The translations under genes and the position numbers were made by a program. DNA of 64,000 nt from Pyropia yezoensis (lineage: Eukaryota; Rhodophyta; Bangiophyceae; Bangiales; Bangiaceae): the NCBI GenBank assembly GCA_009829735.1, contig CM020618.1:22429346-22493345 (forward strand), in the 5' to 3' direction. How positions within the stretch are numbered: position 1 is the first letter of the stretch; each line of letters opens with the position of its first letter. A model generated the notes under the pieces. It was not told the origin of the DNA. It saw only the letters and a list, made by a program, of their open reading frames with translations, and did not search any database. Of the stretch, positions 34,001-44,812 are shown piece after piece.

Positions 34001-35114
34001 CACCCAACATCTGTCGTGAAGAGTCGCTTTGTGGAAGATCTCCATTGGTCGGTCCGTATGGAGACCCGGGAGGATAATACCTCCCGGGCAGCACTGGCGG
34101 AGTTGGCCAGGTTTGCCTACCGCAGAGGAGAGGCTTATCGCAAGCTGGGAGAGGAGCAACGCCAAGAACGGCAGGCCGAGTTGGCCCAGGAAAGAGAGGA
34201 GGCTCGCAAAGCCAAGGAGCTACGGGAGGCACGCCGGATCCGTAAGGATAAGGTGGCAGCCGCTGTGGGAACTTCCCTAGGCAGCCTCTTGGGTTCTCAA
34301 GTCGGGAATACCCTCCCGGGAAAGGAGAATCGGTGTTGGAACTGCAACGCTGATGTACACTGGGCCTATGTTGAGTAAATGCATTCAACAGCTTGTGAAG
34401 AATGCAAGTCAGAAGACGGCGACGAGCGGAGACCGGTCGCGCCGCGAGGGGAGTACGCGGCCGGTGGTGGCTGTGGCCACATCCTCGGCGGAAGAGACGG
34501 ACACGTCGTCCTCTGAATCGTCGTCCCCCCCCTTCGCCTTCTGACTCTGACGCCAAGTCGGCGGGAAGCGAATAACTGCTGGAGCTGGTCGTCCGAAGCT
34601 CACAGCGGCAGCCTCGGCCAAGTGGGTCGAGAGGACGAAGCAACCCTGTCGCATATTGAGCCGACGCAAAGGGGTCCGCCCACCTCGGGTAGGACTGCCT
34701 AAGAATGTTAAACCTCGTCGGGTCATCGCGGTGCTGACCGGAGAGAACTTCCAGGTGCCTGGCCGGGTGCAGCTAGCCCCAGGCCGTCCGTGCTGCGCCC
34801 GCATCGTACTGGATACTGGCTCAGGCGCTTCCTTGATTCGCAAGTCTCTGATACCCAACGAAGTGGAACTCCAACGTTGGAGGTCCAGGGCTAACTATAT
34901 GATCGACATCAGTGGTGGGCTTCTGACAATTGTTGGTGCTGTGACCTTGCCAACTAGGCTGGGGTGCCATGAGGTCAACGTGACTTATGGTGTGGTTGTG
35001 AGCGTGTCGGTGCCCCTGCTTCTGGGCGCCCCTTATGTGGTGACTCAAGTGCCTTTGATTTGTGGCCCTGAGTACCGGGTTAACTTGATGACCTGGGGCC
35101 CGTGGGGAAGGTGA
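31086..35114 (+). mobile_element. Ty3/gypsy-like remnant with gag and protease only
   Basis: A degenerate element. A late gag region around 33.85-34.4 kb has a long charged coiled-coil stretch and a zinc-knuckle-like CX2CX4HX5C motif. A retropepsin follows at about 34.7-35.1 kb (IVLDTGSGASLIRKSL, then VPLLLGAPYV). No reverse transcriptase, RNase H or integrase could be found before the next element starts. The left limit is approximate. Heavily broken, with many interruptions, and clearly older than its neighbour. Confidence 0.55.
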
Positions 35115-35741
35115 AACTATCCCCATCCTTGGTAAGGGGAAGTCTGTGGCTCCTTGCAGCAATATGATTGACTGTCTTGTGACCCTAGTATAGGGGGACT
35201 ACTTCTAACCCTTAACATTCAATTTGGGAGTCCGTATTGGTCACGGTATCTATAAGCTACGTATGACCAGAGGGACTTGCATCTTGGGGTGGACGGTAGT
35301 TAGTAGTGTCTCCGAGGGTTTATAACGAGGGGGCCGGCGGCGAATCCACCGCCGGCCATGGTAGAACAACAAACCCCTCTCATTCGGGCTCTCATCTTGG
35401 TCCCGTGGCTTGCGCTCGAAGGACAGCAACCTTGGCCGCCCGGTGACGTTGGTGCCGATCCCTCTTGGTGAGTGTTCCCTGAAAGTGGACTTGCAGCGGT
35501 TCCCTATTGTGCTACATTGGTGGAGCAGCGGGGAACGGGCTTCCGTCACCCTTTTGGAAACGCCGTCTTCGGCCCTGGCACACGGATAGGGATCCTGTCC
35601 TTTACTTGTACTCGGGATGTTGCGATCGGGTTGATTGTGTTGAGTGGCTACGTTTGACTGCGATCTACTGTTACTCTCTCCCCCAACCTACCCCCTCTCT
35701 CTTCTTCGTGGTGACCGTTACGTCGGTTGACTGATTGTCAC
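35115..35741. other. Junction between two gypsy elements, possibly LTR or leader
   Basis: No gene. It contains a 10 bp hairpin (CCGGCGGCGA around ATCCACCGCCGG) near 35333-35356 and a pyrimidine-rich stretch just before the next gag start. A matching copy on the other side of the second element was looked for and not found by eye. Confidence 0.35.
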
Positions 35742-38700
35742 TATGTCTACCCAAGATAAAAGGAACGTTCAAAATGACGGATCGGCGTCGACGCCGACCC
35801 CGTAGTTGAACCAGGGAACCGGGATCGGTAACCCGATCGACAACATTGAGACACCGATGCTCTCCGGTGCCGGATCGACGTTTGGTACGGCGCGGACGGC
35901 CGGGGGCGGCGGACCGCCTCAACCGTCTTCTGCCGACCCCACTCCGCCGCCACCTTCACCACGGGACTCCCTGATGGCATCATTGGCTCGCATCGAGGCC
36001 CGGTTCACCGGACTCGACGCCCGTCAAGAGCGTACGGAGTACGAAATGGCTGTGCTGATGTCAACGCGCCACACGACGGTACCCCGTCGTGCTTCTCCCA
36101 CACCGGTACGGCTCGATCCGGCCGGACTACTTTCGGAGTCCACCAGGGTCGACCCCGGTGTTGCTACTCCTAGACAACCCCCGGATACGGCGGTTTATGG
36201 ATCCGACTCGTCAGCCGAGTTAGAACGTAGCCACACGGAGCGCTATGCTCGTAGTACCCAGAGCGGACTCCGCCGACATGGTCCGGCGGATACTTACGCC
36301 GGAACAGAGCCGGCTATGGAGAGGGGCGGTACCCTATCGCAGTACCCCCTCGGCGACGGAAGCCAAGCAACTCGGGTACCCGAGGCGCCGACGCCGGAAG
36401 TTCCGGCGTCACTGGTGCATGGTATGACAGCGCAGGTTACTGCGAGCTTGCTGAAGCGGAAGGAGTCCGATGAGCTGACTCATCAACTGTCCAAGCGACT
36501 GGATATCCAGGACGCTGACACGGAGATCGTCAACAAAGTCTTTCGGTCTGTTTATCCAGGACGCTGACACGCAGATCGTCAACGAAGTCTTCCGGTCGGT
36601 GCTGACTTCTGCACGTTATCGTTTGGAAGACCGATCCACTACCGTATCGGAATTGATGCGTACTACCTCGCGCCGAGCGATCCGCTCTATGCAGACCCTT
36701 ATGAAGGGAGTCCCTATGTTCGGGGGCCCGAACGGACGCCCGTTGGCAGTCATTGGCTTCTTGCCTAGCTTCAAGGCAGCCGCGGACAAGGCACTCGTCA
36801 ACGAGGGGCTGGCGCTGGAGATCCTCCCATTCTGTGTTGATGAACGGGTACGAGGCATCCTCCGCCAGGCATCCCGGATGCCGGGAATGAGGGTCGCAGC
36901 CAACCCCATGGATGACCGTGGTATACTGAAGGAGCTGCTTAGCAGCTACCTCAGTGAGGACAAGTGCGAAGACCACTATCGGGCCCTTCGCACCGCCACC
37001 GCCCAGTCCTTGGAGGATGAGGAGATGTTTGGACGCCGGATCCAAGAGCTCGACTACGAGCTGGGGAAGCTCCTCGGAGAAGGGGAGCTACGGGCCATCC
37101 TGCTCGCAGGAGTACCCAACTACGTGCGGATATCCACACGGGGTGGCAACACGGCTCGGACGAAGTTCAGTCGACTGATGCATATGTGCAAGTCCCTGGG
37201 AGACGCCTACCGGGTGCTACACCCGGAGTGGGCCTTGGCCCCGAAGCCCAAGGGTGAGGGGAACAAGCCCAACCTTACCCCGGTACCTAGGCAAGAGAAG
37301 GTGAAACGTAAGGCCGCACCAGTACTGGTGGCGACCGAGTATGCCCCCACGGGAGAGGATGAACCTCTGGTCGGCCTACAGGGCCACCTGTTGCTACTGG
37401 CGACGCCGGTGAATGATGAGCAAGGTACGATAGCGTACATCGCCCCAGCTGGGACCCAGTTCCAGGTCAACGAGGGTGCGGGCCGTCGCGTCCCGTATGT
37501 ACGGACTACGGGGTATGCCCCGGTTACGGGTCACCCCCACCAACCCCTGCCGACATGGGCGGTGCGTACGGAGGCACCTCTGCACATCGCGGGTAGGATC
37601 AACCGGTTGGGGGAGTCCATGTTCCGTTTGGCACCGGGACCCAAGGCCTACCATGGGTCGGTACTCGGGCGCCCGAGGCAGGCAACCGGACCTATGGAGC
37701 CAACCCGACGCGGACGCCCGGGACGGCCGGCACTTCCGGATGTATGTTGTGCGGAGACCCCCAACACTGGTTGTCCTCATGCTCGCTCATTCCGGAGGAG
37801 TCTCGACGGGAAGCGGCGCAACGCACGGCATCCATCGTGGGCTATCCCGCCAGAGCACCCGCACCGGGTAGGCAGCAAGCTCCAGGAGGTGTACTGGCAG
37901 TCGAGGAGGCACCTCCTCTCCCGGATATCCCGGAAGACAGTACCCGGCCAATCGCGGGAAACGAGTAAAAGGAAGGACGACACGGGGTCGCTGGGGCAAC
38001 CCCAGCAAGCCACCCTGGACTGCCGCGGGGACAGCCCCACGGAGAGCGCGGTTGAGCCGACGCCGCATCAATCCCCGGGTACACCTTCCGTCCCCGACGA
38101 CACGGCGTCAGGGGAATGATGACCAACCTCCAAGGAAGGGAGGCGAGGACGGAAAGCCCCGTCACGTTGAACCAGACGAGGGCCCTGTCCAGGATTCCGG
38201 AGCTGCACCGGATATTGATGTAGGCCACGTACTGTTTACCTTGGAGAACTTCAAGGTATCAGTCACACTGGGGGTTGACCCCCAGTCGACCCGATCGTAT
38301 TACCCGGTACTGGACACAGGGGCTGGGCCGAACCTTATCCGGAAGGATACCCTCCCGGACAAGTGGCTCCCGCGAGTCAGAGTGGCCCGAAGACCCACGA
38401 TCAAGGATGCAAATGGTCTTCTCATTCGTACGACCGCAGCGATGTCGCTGTGGGTCACCATCGGGGACCTCACCACGGAATTCGACATCCAGGTTTGTGA
38501 GACCCTATAGGTGCCCTGCATACTGGGGTGCACATTCATCAACGTTCACGTGGATGCATTCCGGCCGGGCCGGAGGACCGTTGAGCTACAGGAGGCCGAC
38601 GGGACGAAGAGAGGACAGACAGCTATCGTCAGAGACCTGACGCTACAAGGGAGCCCCGTTAACGTTGCAGAGGTATACGCAAACGTAGAGCCGAAGACAC

Positions 38701-41700
38701 TCCGGCTGACCGAGCGGACTCGCTTTGAGCCGTTATCGGAGACCGTCCTCCCGGTTAACTGTGACCTCGCAGGCATCTGCAGAGTCCAGTCCAACCTACG
38801 AACCTACAAGCGCCATGGGCTGACCAGGGACAATGATATCGTAGACCTCCCAGCGGGGTGATCATCACTGCTCGTGATGGCGAACTATCGCCGTAAGGCA
38901 GTCACCGTTCCGAAAGGGACCATTCTCGGGATCGCCGAGCTCTACGAAGGAGACATCCTTACCCCTGACGGGGAAGGTCAAGTGGAACCACTTGAGGTAC
39001 TGGCGGTCGCCGAAACCACCGAGTTGGAGGAACCCGACGCCGGGAAGCCTAATCAATCACCAGCTCCGGCGGATATTCCGCCGAAGGACCAAGAAGTCTT
39101 GAAGGCACTGGCCGAGGCTCACCTCGACCACTTTCCCCCTTCGGTAGCCGAAGGAGTACGACGGATGCTAAGAAAGTATGACGTCATGTGGACCGGCGCG
39201 GCCCTGGGTACCATTGGGGCAACCCAACATCGTATAGACCTGGTACCAGGTGCACGACCAGCGCGGTCGCAATCGCACCGAGCGGGACCCATGCAACGAG
39301 AGATCGTTGACGGAGAAGTGAAGAGGATGAGCGAAGCTAAGGTGATCCGACCATCGATGTCGGAGTGGGGCGCCCCAGTCGTTATCGTACCGAAGAAGGA
39401 TCAAGCCCCTCGGTTCTGCATCGATTATCGACGCCTCAACTTGGTTACCAAGAAAGACTCATACCCATTACCAAGGATGGACGAGTGTATCGACTCCCTG
39501 GGGGAAGCCACAGTGTTTACCACTATCGACTGCAATGCCGGGTACTGGCAGATCCCAGTTGCAGAGGAGGATATCCCCAAGACAGCGTTCGTCTGTCACT
39601 GTGGAGTGTACAAAATCCTAAGGATGCCCTTCGGATTGTCCAACGCCCCCACTACATTCCAGCGGGCCATCGACATTATACTTTCGGGAGTGAATTGGCG
39701 TGACTGCCTGGTGTACCTGGATGATGTCATCGTCTTCTCGCGTCACATGGATGACCATGTGCAACATGTCGACGAGGTACTCACCCTCTTGCGGAACGCC
39801 GGGGTAACCCTGCGTCTCAAGAAGTGCGCCTTCTTTCAACAGACCGTTGAGTATCTGGGTCACCATATCACACCAGGTAAACTGGGAGTGCTCGAAGCTA
39901 ATACCCGGGCTCTCCGGGATGCGCGATACCCGACCACCCAGACACAGATGAAAAGCTTTCTAGGGATGTGTAACGTATACCGACGATTCGTCAAGGACTT
40001 CGCACGTATAGCCAAACCGTTAACGGTTCTGACGAGCAGCGCCTCGCCAACGGTACTCCAACCTAGCGAGGGAGAGGCATTTGAGCTGCTCAAGCAAGCC
40101 CTGCTAGCCCCACCCGTGCTTGCGTTGCCGCATAGACGCGGGACCTTCGTCATCGACGTCGATGCCTGCGATACCCAAGTGGGGTGCACCCTGTTACAGG
40201 GAGAGACACTCATCAGTACCGATAATGCTATCCCGGCCCTACATCCGGTGGGTTACTTCAGCCGGACAGTCAACCCGGCTGAGCGTAACTATAGTGCCAC
40301 CGAGCGCGAGTGCCTCGGAGTTATATGGGCAGTGCAACTGCTCCGTCCATACCTGGAAGGATCCAGGTTCATCGTGAGGTCCGACCACGAACCTCTACGA
40401 TGGCTCCTTAACCTTGGTGACAAGGATTCCGACAGCCCTGGCCGGCTAGCCCGGTGGAGGCCGAAGATGGCCGAGCACGACTACCGGACCATATAAAAGG
40501 CCGGCGCTACCCATCATCTGGGAGACGCGCTGTCGCGACTCGATACACCGAGCGGGGATACCCGACAAGTGGACGAGGACATCCCGGTGGTACCGGTTTG
40601 TATGGTGGGTAACGCCACCCAAGGTATGGTTGACCATACCATGGCACACCTGGCGTGCCCATTGACCCTCGCGGACTTCCGCGAGGCACAGGCCAATAAC
40701 GATGACTGTAAACGCCATCGCGCCCACCTCCTGGCCGGCACGGCCGGCATCTTCTCCGAGAATGAAGAAGGACTCATATACCGGCGGGCACCCGCCGATG
40801 GACAACATCAAGTCGTGGTTCCCGTGTCCTTACGACAAGCCTTCATGGAACGAGAACACGAGAACCCTACAGATGGACACCCGGGGGGTTCGCGCATGTT
40901 CGCAGCAATGCGGAGGTTCTTCTACTGGCCAGCAATGGCCGTCGACGTAGTCGACCACGTGCGGGGATGCCACCCGTGCGCACGGAATCGTTTGAGTCTT
41001 CATAGGCGGGCATCCGCTATGAAACTATTCCCGCCCGACGGGCCCAACGAGCAGGTCGCTATCGACATACTTGGACCACTTCCGGTAACGGAAGAAGGGA
41101 ACAGGTACATCCTGGTCATGTCGGACCGCTTTACTAAGCTGTCACGAGCAGTAGCCATTCCGAATGACACGGCATATACGATCATGAACGCAGTGGTTGA
41201 CCACTGGATCAGTGTTTGTGGAGTAATGAAGCAACTCCTCTCCGACAACGGAGCAAACCTTATGTCAGCGTTCTGCACTAAGATCATGGGCATGTTCGGT
41301 ATCGAGCCACATCGGGCATCCGACTACCACCCGCAATCCAACGGGCAGGTGGGGCGGTTCAACCGCACCACCGTCAAGATACTCCAATGCTACTCGGCGG
41401 AACACACGAGCACGTGGGGCAGGCTCCTGTCCGGTTTGACCCTGGCATATAATGCCAGGCCCCACCGGAGTACCAGCATTGTTCCACTGGAGTGGGTCAT
41501 GCCAATGGGCGTCGGTAACCTGACGCTGCCACCAGGCAGGTGCACTCGGTATGACATACCGAAAGGCCGACCGGCAGAACGGATCCACTTAGCTTCGTTG
41601 GCGAAGCTATCTTGCATGATACCGAAGCTCAAGGGTGCCCTTGACCGTACACAACTTCGATCCCGCGACGCGGCGTCAGCCGGCTACGCGATGTATGGGT

Positions 41701-41702
41701 AG
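35742..41702 (+). mobile_element. Ty3/gypsy retrotransposon, all pol domains, broken
   Basis: Order gag, protease, reverse transcriptase, RNase H, integrase. Gag begins at about 35.74 kb (MSTQDKRNVQND). The protease motif LDTGAGPNLIRK lies near 38.3 kb. Reverse transcriptase is around 39.3-39.9 kb (FCIDYRRLNLVTKKDSYPLP, VYLDDVIVFSRH), RNase H around 40.1-40.45 kb (FVIDVDACDTQVGCTLL), and integrase around 40.9-41.5 kb (HxxxC zinc start, DILGPLP, SDNGAN, HPQSNGQVGR). Gag and pol are separated by interruptions, about four in all, so the copy looks inactive but fairly young because the pol segments are long and clean. Paired LTRs could not be recognised by eye. No chromodomain was seen at the integrase end. 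Confidence 0.9.
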
Positions 41703-42872
41703 GAGCCGCGCTGCACGAGTGCGACTGTGCGACCGGCTGGACCCCCATGTGTGGTTGTGGAGAGAGCTTTGCTGGGTCATCCAGGGCTACGGGCGAGCAC
41801 CACCTTTGTGGCTGCACAGAGGGTCTTTTGACGTCGTGCCTGAGGGTGACTGGCAGCTGGCAAGGTGGGGTGCAGCAAGGGGGGCACCCTCGACGCCCAC
41901 GTCACCCTCGGCGGCCGTAATGGGGGGGTGCTCGTAGGTCACCTAGCCACCAACAAATACTCGGGTGTATGATACTTGTAGTGGTTTTACGTACCTTAGG
42001 CGCGTAGCACCCAGAACACACAGAGAAACAAACCACCAAGAACGCGGGGAGACAGGAGAGATACCGAACCGCCGACCGCCTGGCTGGTTCACGCGGGGAT
42101 CCGCGACCAGGACGACAGTGTCCAAGCACACGCAGGTCTGTTTTTTTCAAAGGGGGATGCAACGCGCACCCCCACGCACACTCTTACCCTCTCTCACCCG
42201 CACCCAGCAACCCTCCACACCGGGCTACGTGCGGGCCAATCAAAACCCTCCAACATGTCCGGAGGGTCCCCTCCCCCACGGATCATCCCTGCCAGCGGGG
42301 CAGGAGTCTCCAAGATACGGGGAAGAGGAGCCCCGCCGGACATCAGTGCCAACACTCAAGATCTCCCCAATCTCACAATCACGCAAAATACACAATCAAA
42401 ATCCAAACCCCAAATGCATCCCATCCCGGAATATTGACCAATGGCCAATTCCGGTCAGGGGAAATTCCCATACACTGGAAATCCCAACATGGGCTCCAGA
42501 ACCAATGGCGACCCGGTCCCATCTCCATAGGAGAGGACCAATCGGAAGCCAGTAAAATCCCAAGGGGCCAAATCGGCCCCGTCCTCCGCACTAGGAAGGT
42601 GGGCACAGGGGTGCGACGCGATCTCTACGAGGTCCCCCCACGTGGAGGGCCCATAGGGTCCCTACAATACTCAATCAGCCATTTATCTCAGATAATCATG
42701 GTGATCTGAATGTCAAGGTTAATACCCTTACTCACACCCGTGAGTCCCGGCAGCCAATGAAGTACCCGTCAGCAAAAATAGGCCCACTTTCAGCCGGTAC
42801 TCTTAGCGCTAGACACTAGCCAATACTGTATTCATGAGAGAAGTTGCTACTCTAGAAAACCCCTGGTACCTG
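41703..42872. other. No gene; downstream flank of the gypsy element
   Basis: From about 42330 to 42760 the sequence is less GC-rich and contains many CCCAAT/CCAATxGC-like words, unlike its surroundings. It may be an LTR or old repeat. No open frame is convincing. Confidence 0.35.
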
Positions 42873-43361
42873 GTGTCTATTCTACTGACCGCCTCATTTG
42901 AGGCGATTCGCCTCAAATGAGGCGATTTTTGGGTGCCCTTTTTCAAGGTCTTCCGCTCATCAGACGAGAGTTCTGACGCCAGAAACGGACTCAGCGCGGG
43001 CTGTTTGCTTCTGAAGGAAGCGGAGTGCGTCCAACGACGATGGGCGGGCATCGATTGGCGCCATTTCTTCCGCGCCAGGGACCCGTTCCCGGCGGAGCAG
43101 CGACCGCCCAAACCGCGCTGCAGAGCGCCCTGAAAGCGAGGTGCCCGACCTGCAGGGGCTCAGCTAATGGCGCGCTCGCGCTTCTCTTCGTTTGGACTGC
43201 GGCGCGGCGACCCCAGCCCCGTGGACGTCCCAGCAGCGGCCGGGCATGCCCCCCTGCCATGTCAGGTTCCCGTGGTCCACCCCTGCAGTGTCGGGCACCA
43301 GGCGACCATCCGCCCGACCCTGCACCATCTCTCTTTTTCTTGTGTCTGCTCCCGCTTCCGT

Positions 43362-43383
43362 CCCCCCCCCCCTCCCCCCCCCC
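43362..43383 (+). promoter_or_regulatory. Double C tract upstream of the element's gene
   Basis: Runs of 11 and 10 C separated by one T, ending 28 nt before the ATG at 43412. Same sense and similar spacing as other C tracts in this window. Confidence 0.3.
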
Positions 43384-43411
43384 TGCCTGTGGAAGCACTT
43401 CTATCTGCACC

Positions 43412-44134
43412 ATGGACGAGCGTCCGACCGCTGGCTGGTCGACCACGTCGGACCCCACGACTGGCTCTTCCACCCCCTCCGCACTTGCTCCGCCGATTCC
43501 CCCTGCCCCCGCCGCCCCAGCTGCCCCCTCTTCCACCCTCACCCGCCCCCCCCCGCCCTCCTCGGCCAATCCCTCTGCACTTGCTCCTCCGGTTCTCCCC
43601 TCCCCTACTGCCCCTGTTGTCCCCTCTTCTACCCCCCCCCGCCCTCGCCGGCGTGCTCAGGGGCCTGGCAAGGACCCTTGCCTGGAGGTAGGCGCGGAGG
43701 TACACACCAAGGCGACCAACGTCACCAGCTTTGCCCAATGCTCGCGCCTTTTTGAGTCCTTGGCGTCCCAGAAGCTGCTGAGCGGGCGCGTGCAGGAGGT
43801 CGTGGCGGGCTTCCACAAGGAGGGTCGCCGCAAGACGGACCTACGGGTGCTGTGGACGGTGAAGACAAGCACGGTGGTCAAGACGTTGGCTTTGGGGACC
43901 GTCAAGGCTGGCCCCCCCCCCGCGCCCATTCTCGGTCCAATTCCCTCCGTCTCGAGGGGAGGCGCACATTCGACTGAACAGTCTCAGTCGGGCATCTCTT
44001 TGTCTCTGTGGCTCCGTCGAGAGCGTCCCCGGCCGCGGGGTGCCCGGCCGGTACAGTCGCTGCCACGCCGCCGCTGCTGCCGCGGCGGCCACCGCCCTTC
44101 TGTGCGGCCGCCGCGGCCAGCCAATGCTGCATAA
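43412..44134 (+). CDS. Transposon-encoded protein of unknown function, 240 residues
   Basis: Begins MDERPTAGWSTTSDPTTGS. Residues about 20-80 are Pro/Ala/Ser-rich with two similar modules (PSALAPP). Then comes a compact region, residues about 88-165: VHTKATNVTSFAQCSRLFESL, LASQKLLSGRVQEVVAGF, RRKTDLRVLWTVKTSTVVKTL. The product then turns Arg/Pro-rich. The compact part looks like an N-terminal accessory domain of a transposase, but I cannot name the family and no DDE triad is visible, so the element probably keeps only part of its gene. Start chosen at the ATG after the C tract; an in-frame open stretch continues upstream to 43025. Confidence 0.45.
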   Translation: MDERPTAGWSTTSDPTTGSSTPSALAPPIPPAPAAPAAPSSTLTRPPPPSSANPSALAPPVLPSPTAPVVPSSTPPRPRRRAQGPGKDPCLEVGAEVHTKATNVTSFAQCSRLFESLASQKLLSGRVQEVVAGFHKEGRRKTDLRVLWTVKTSTVVKTLALGTVKAGPPPAPILGPIPSVSRGGAHSTEQSQSGISLSLWLRRERPRPRGARPVQSLPRRRCCRGGHRPSVRPPRPANAA

Positions 44135-44508
44135 TGGGAATAGGGGCGGGCTGGGGAGCGTCCACCGTGGTACAAGAGCTGGGATAGGGGTGCAGGAGTC
44201 GCAATATGCCGTGCGCTGTTGACGGGTGGCATGCTGGATCCGTGTTTGCCACCGCCTCCGCCACCGCCCCCGCCGCCGCCGCCGCCGCCGCCGCCGCGCA
44301 AAGGGAAGGGGACGCGGTGGGGAGTGTGCAGAAGCGAGGGGAGGTGGCCAGGGGGGGCCCGCAGGCGAAGAAGAAGCCATCTGAGGAGGGCAGCGACAGC
44401 CTTTTATTTGCCAGACAGGTCAAAAACGACGATTTCCGGTGATCCGGGTGGAGCCTCATTCGAGGCTCGAGGCCGCCTCACATGAGGCTCAAATGCAGTA
44501 GAATACAC

Positions 44509-44812
44509 ACTAGTCTTCTCTTGTCTTAGAAGCCTATGTCTAGTCATGCTCATGCTCGGAGGTAGCACCCATGCAGGCGGCCCTTGCGCGCGGCAAAGGC
44601 GCGGTCACCGTCACTCTCACCCGCGCGGCCGGGCGCGCGCCGTCCACCTCTACGCGGACATCGCATCGGCGGCGTCCCTCCCTCCCCTCCCAAACCCCCG
44701 ATTCACTACCACCTCCCACAGCCTTACTGCGCATCTGCTGACCCTGCCACCATTTCTCCGGTCGCGTGTTTGTTCCTCCCACTCGCGGACCCCGCCACTG
44801 GTCGCTGTGACC
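44509..44812 (+). promoter_or_regulatory. Upstream region of NUP93
   Basis: About 300 bp between the DNA element and the NUP93 ATG. The last 140 bases are pyrimidine-rich (CTCCCTCCCCTCCCAAACCC) and lack ATGs in good context. They probably contain the promoter and leader. No TATA box was seen. Confidence 0.4.

Larger units (their letters stand above)
42873..44508. mobile_element. 1.6 kb DNA element with short inverted ends and subterminal hairpins
   Basis: The left end reads GTGTCTATTCTACTG and the right end, on the other strand, GTGTATTCTACTG. Just inside the left end, CGCCTCATTTGAGGCG (42890-42905) and CGCCTCAAATGAGGCG (42909-42924) are exact reverse complements with a 3-nt loop. The right end has related GAGCCTC/GAGGCTC palindromes at 44451-44490. 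It carries one plus-strand gene. No target duplication was identified. The family is uncertain; a non-autonomous cut-and-paste element is likely. Confidence 0.6.
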
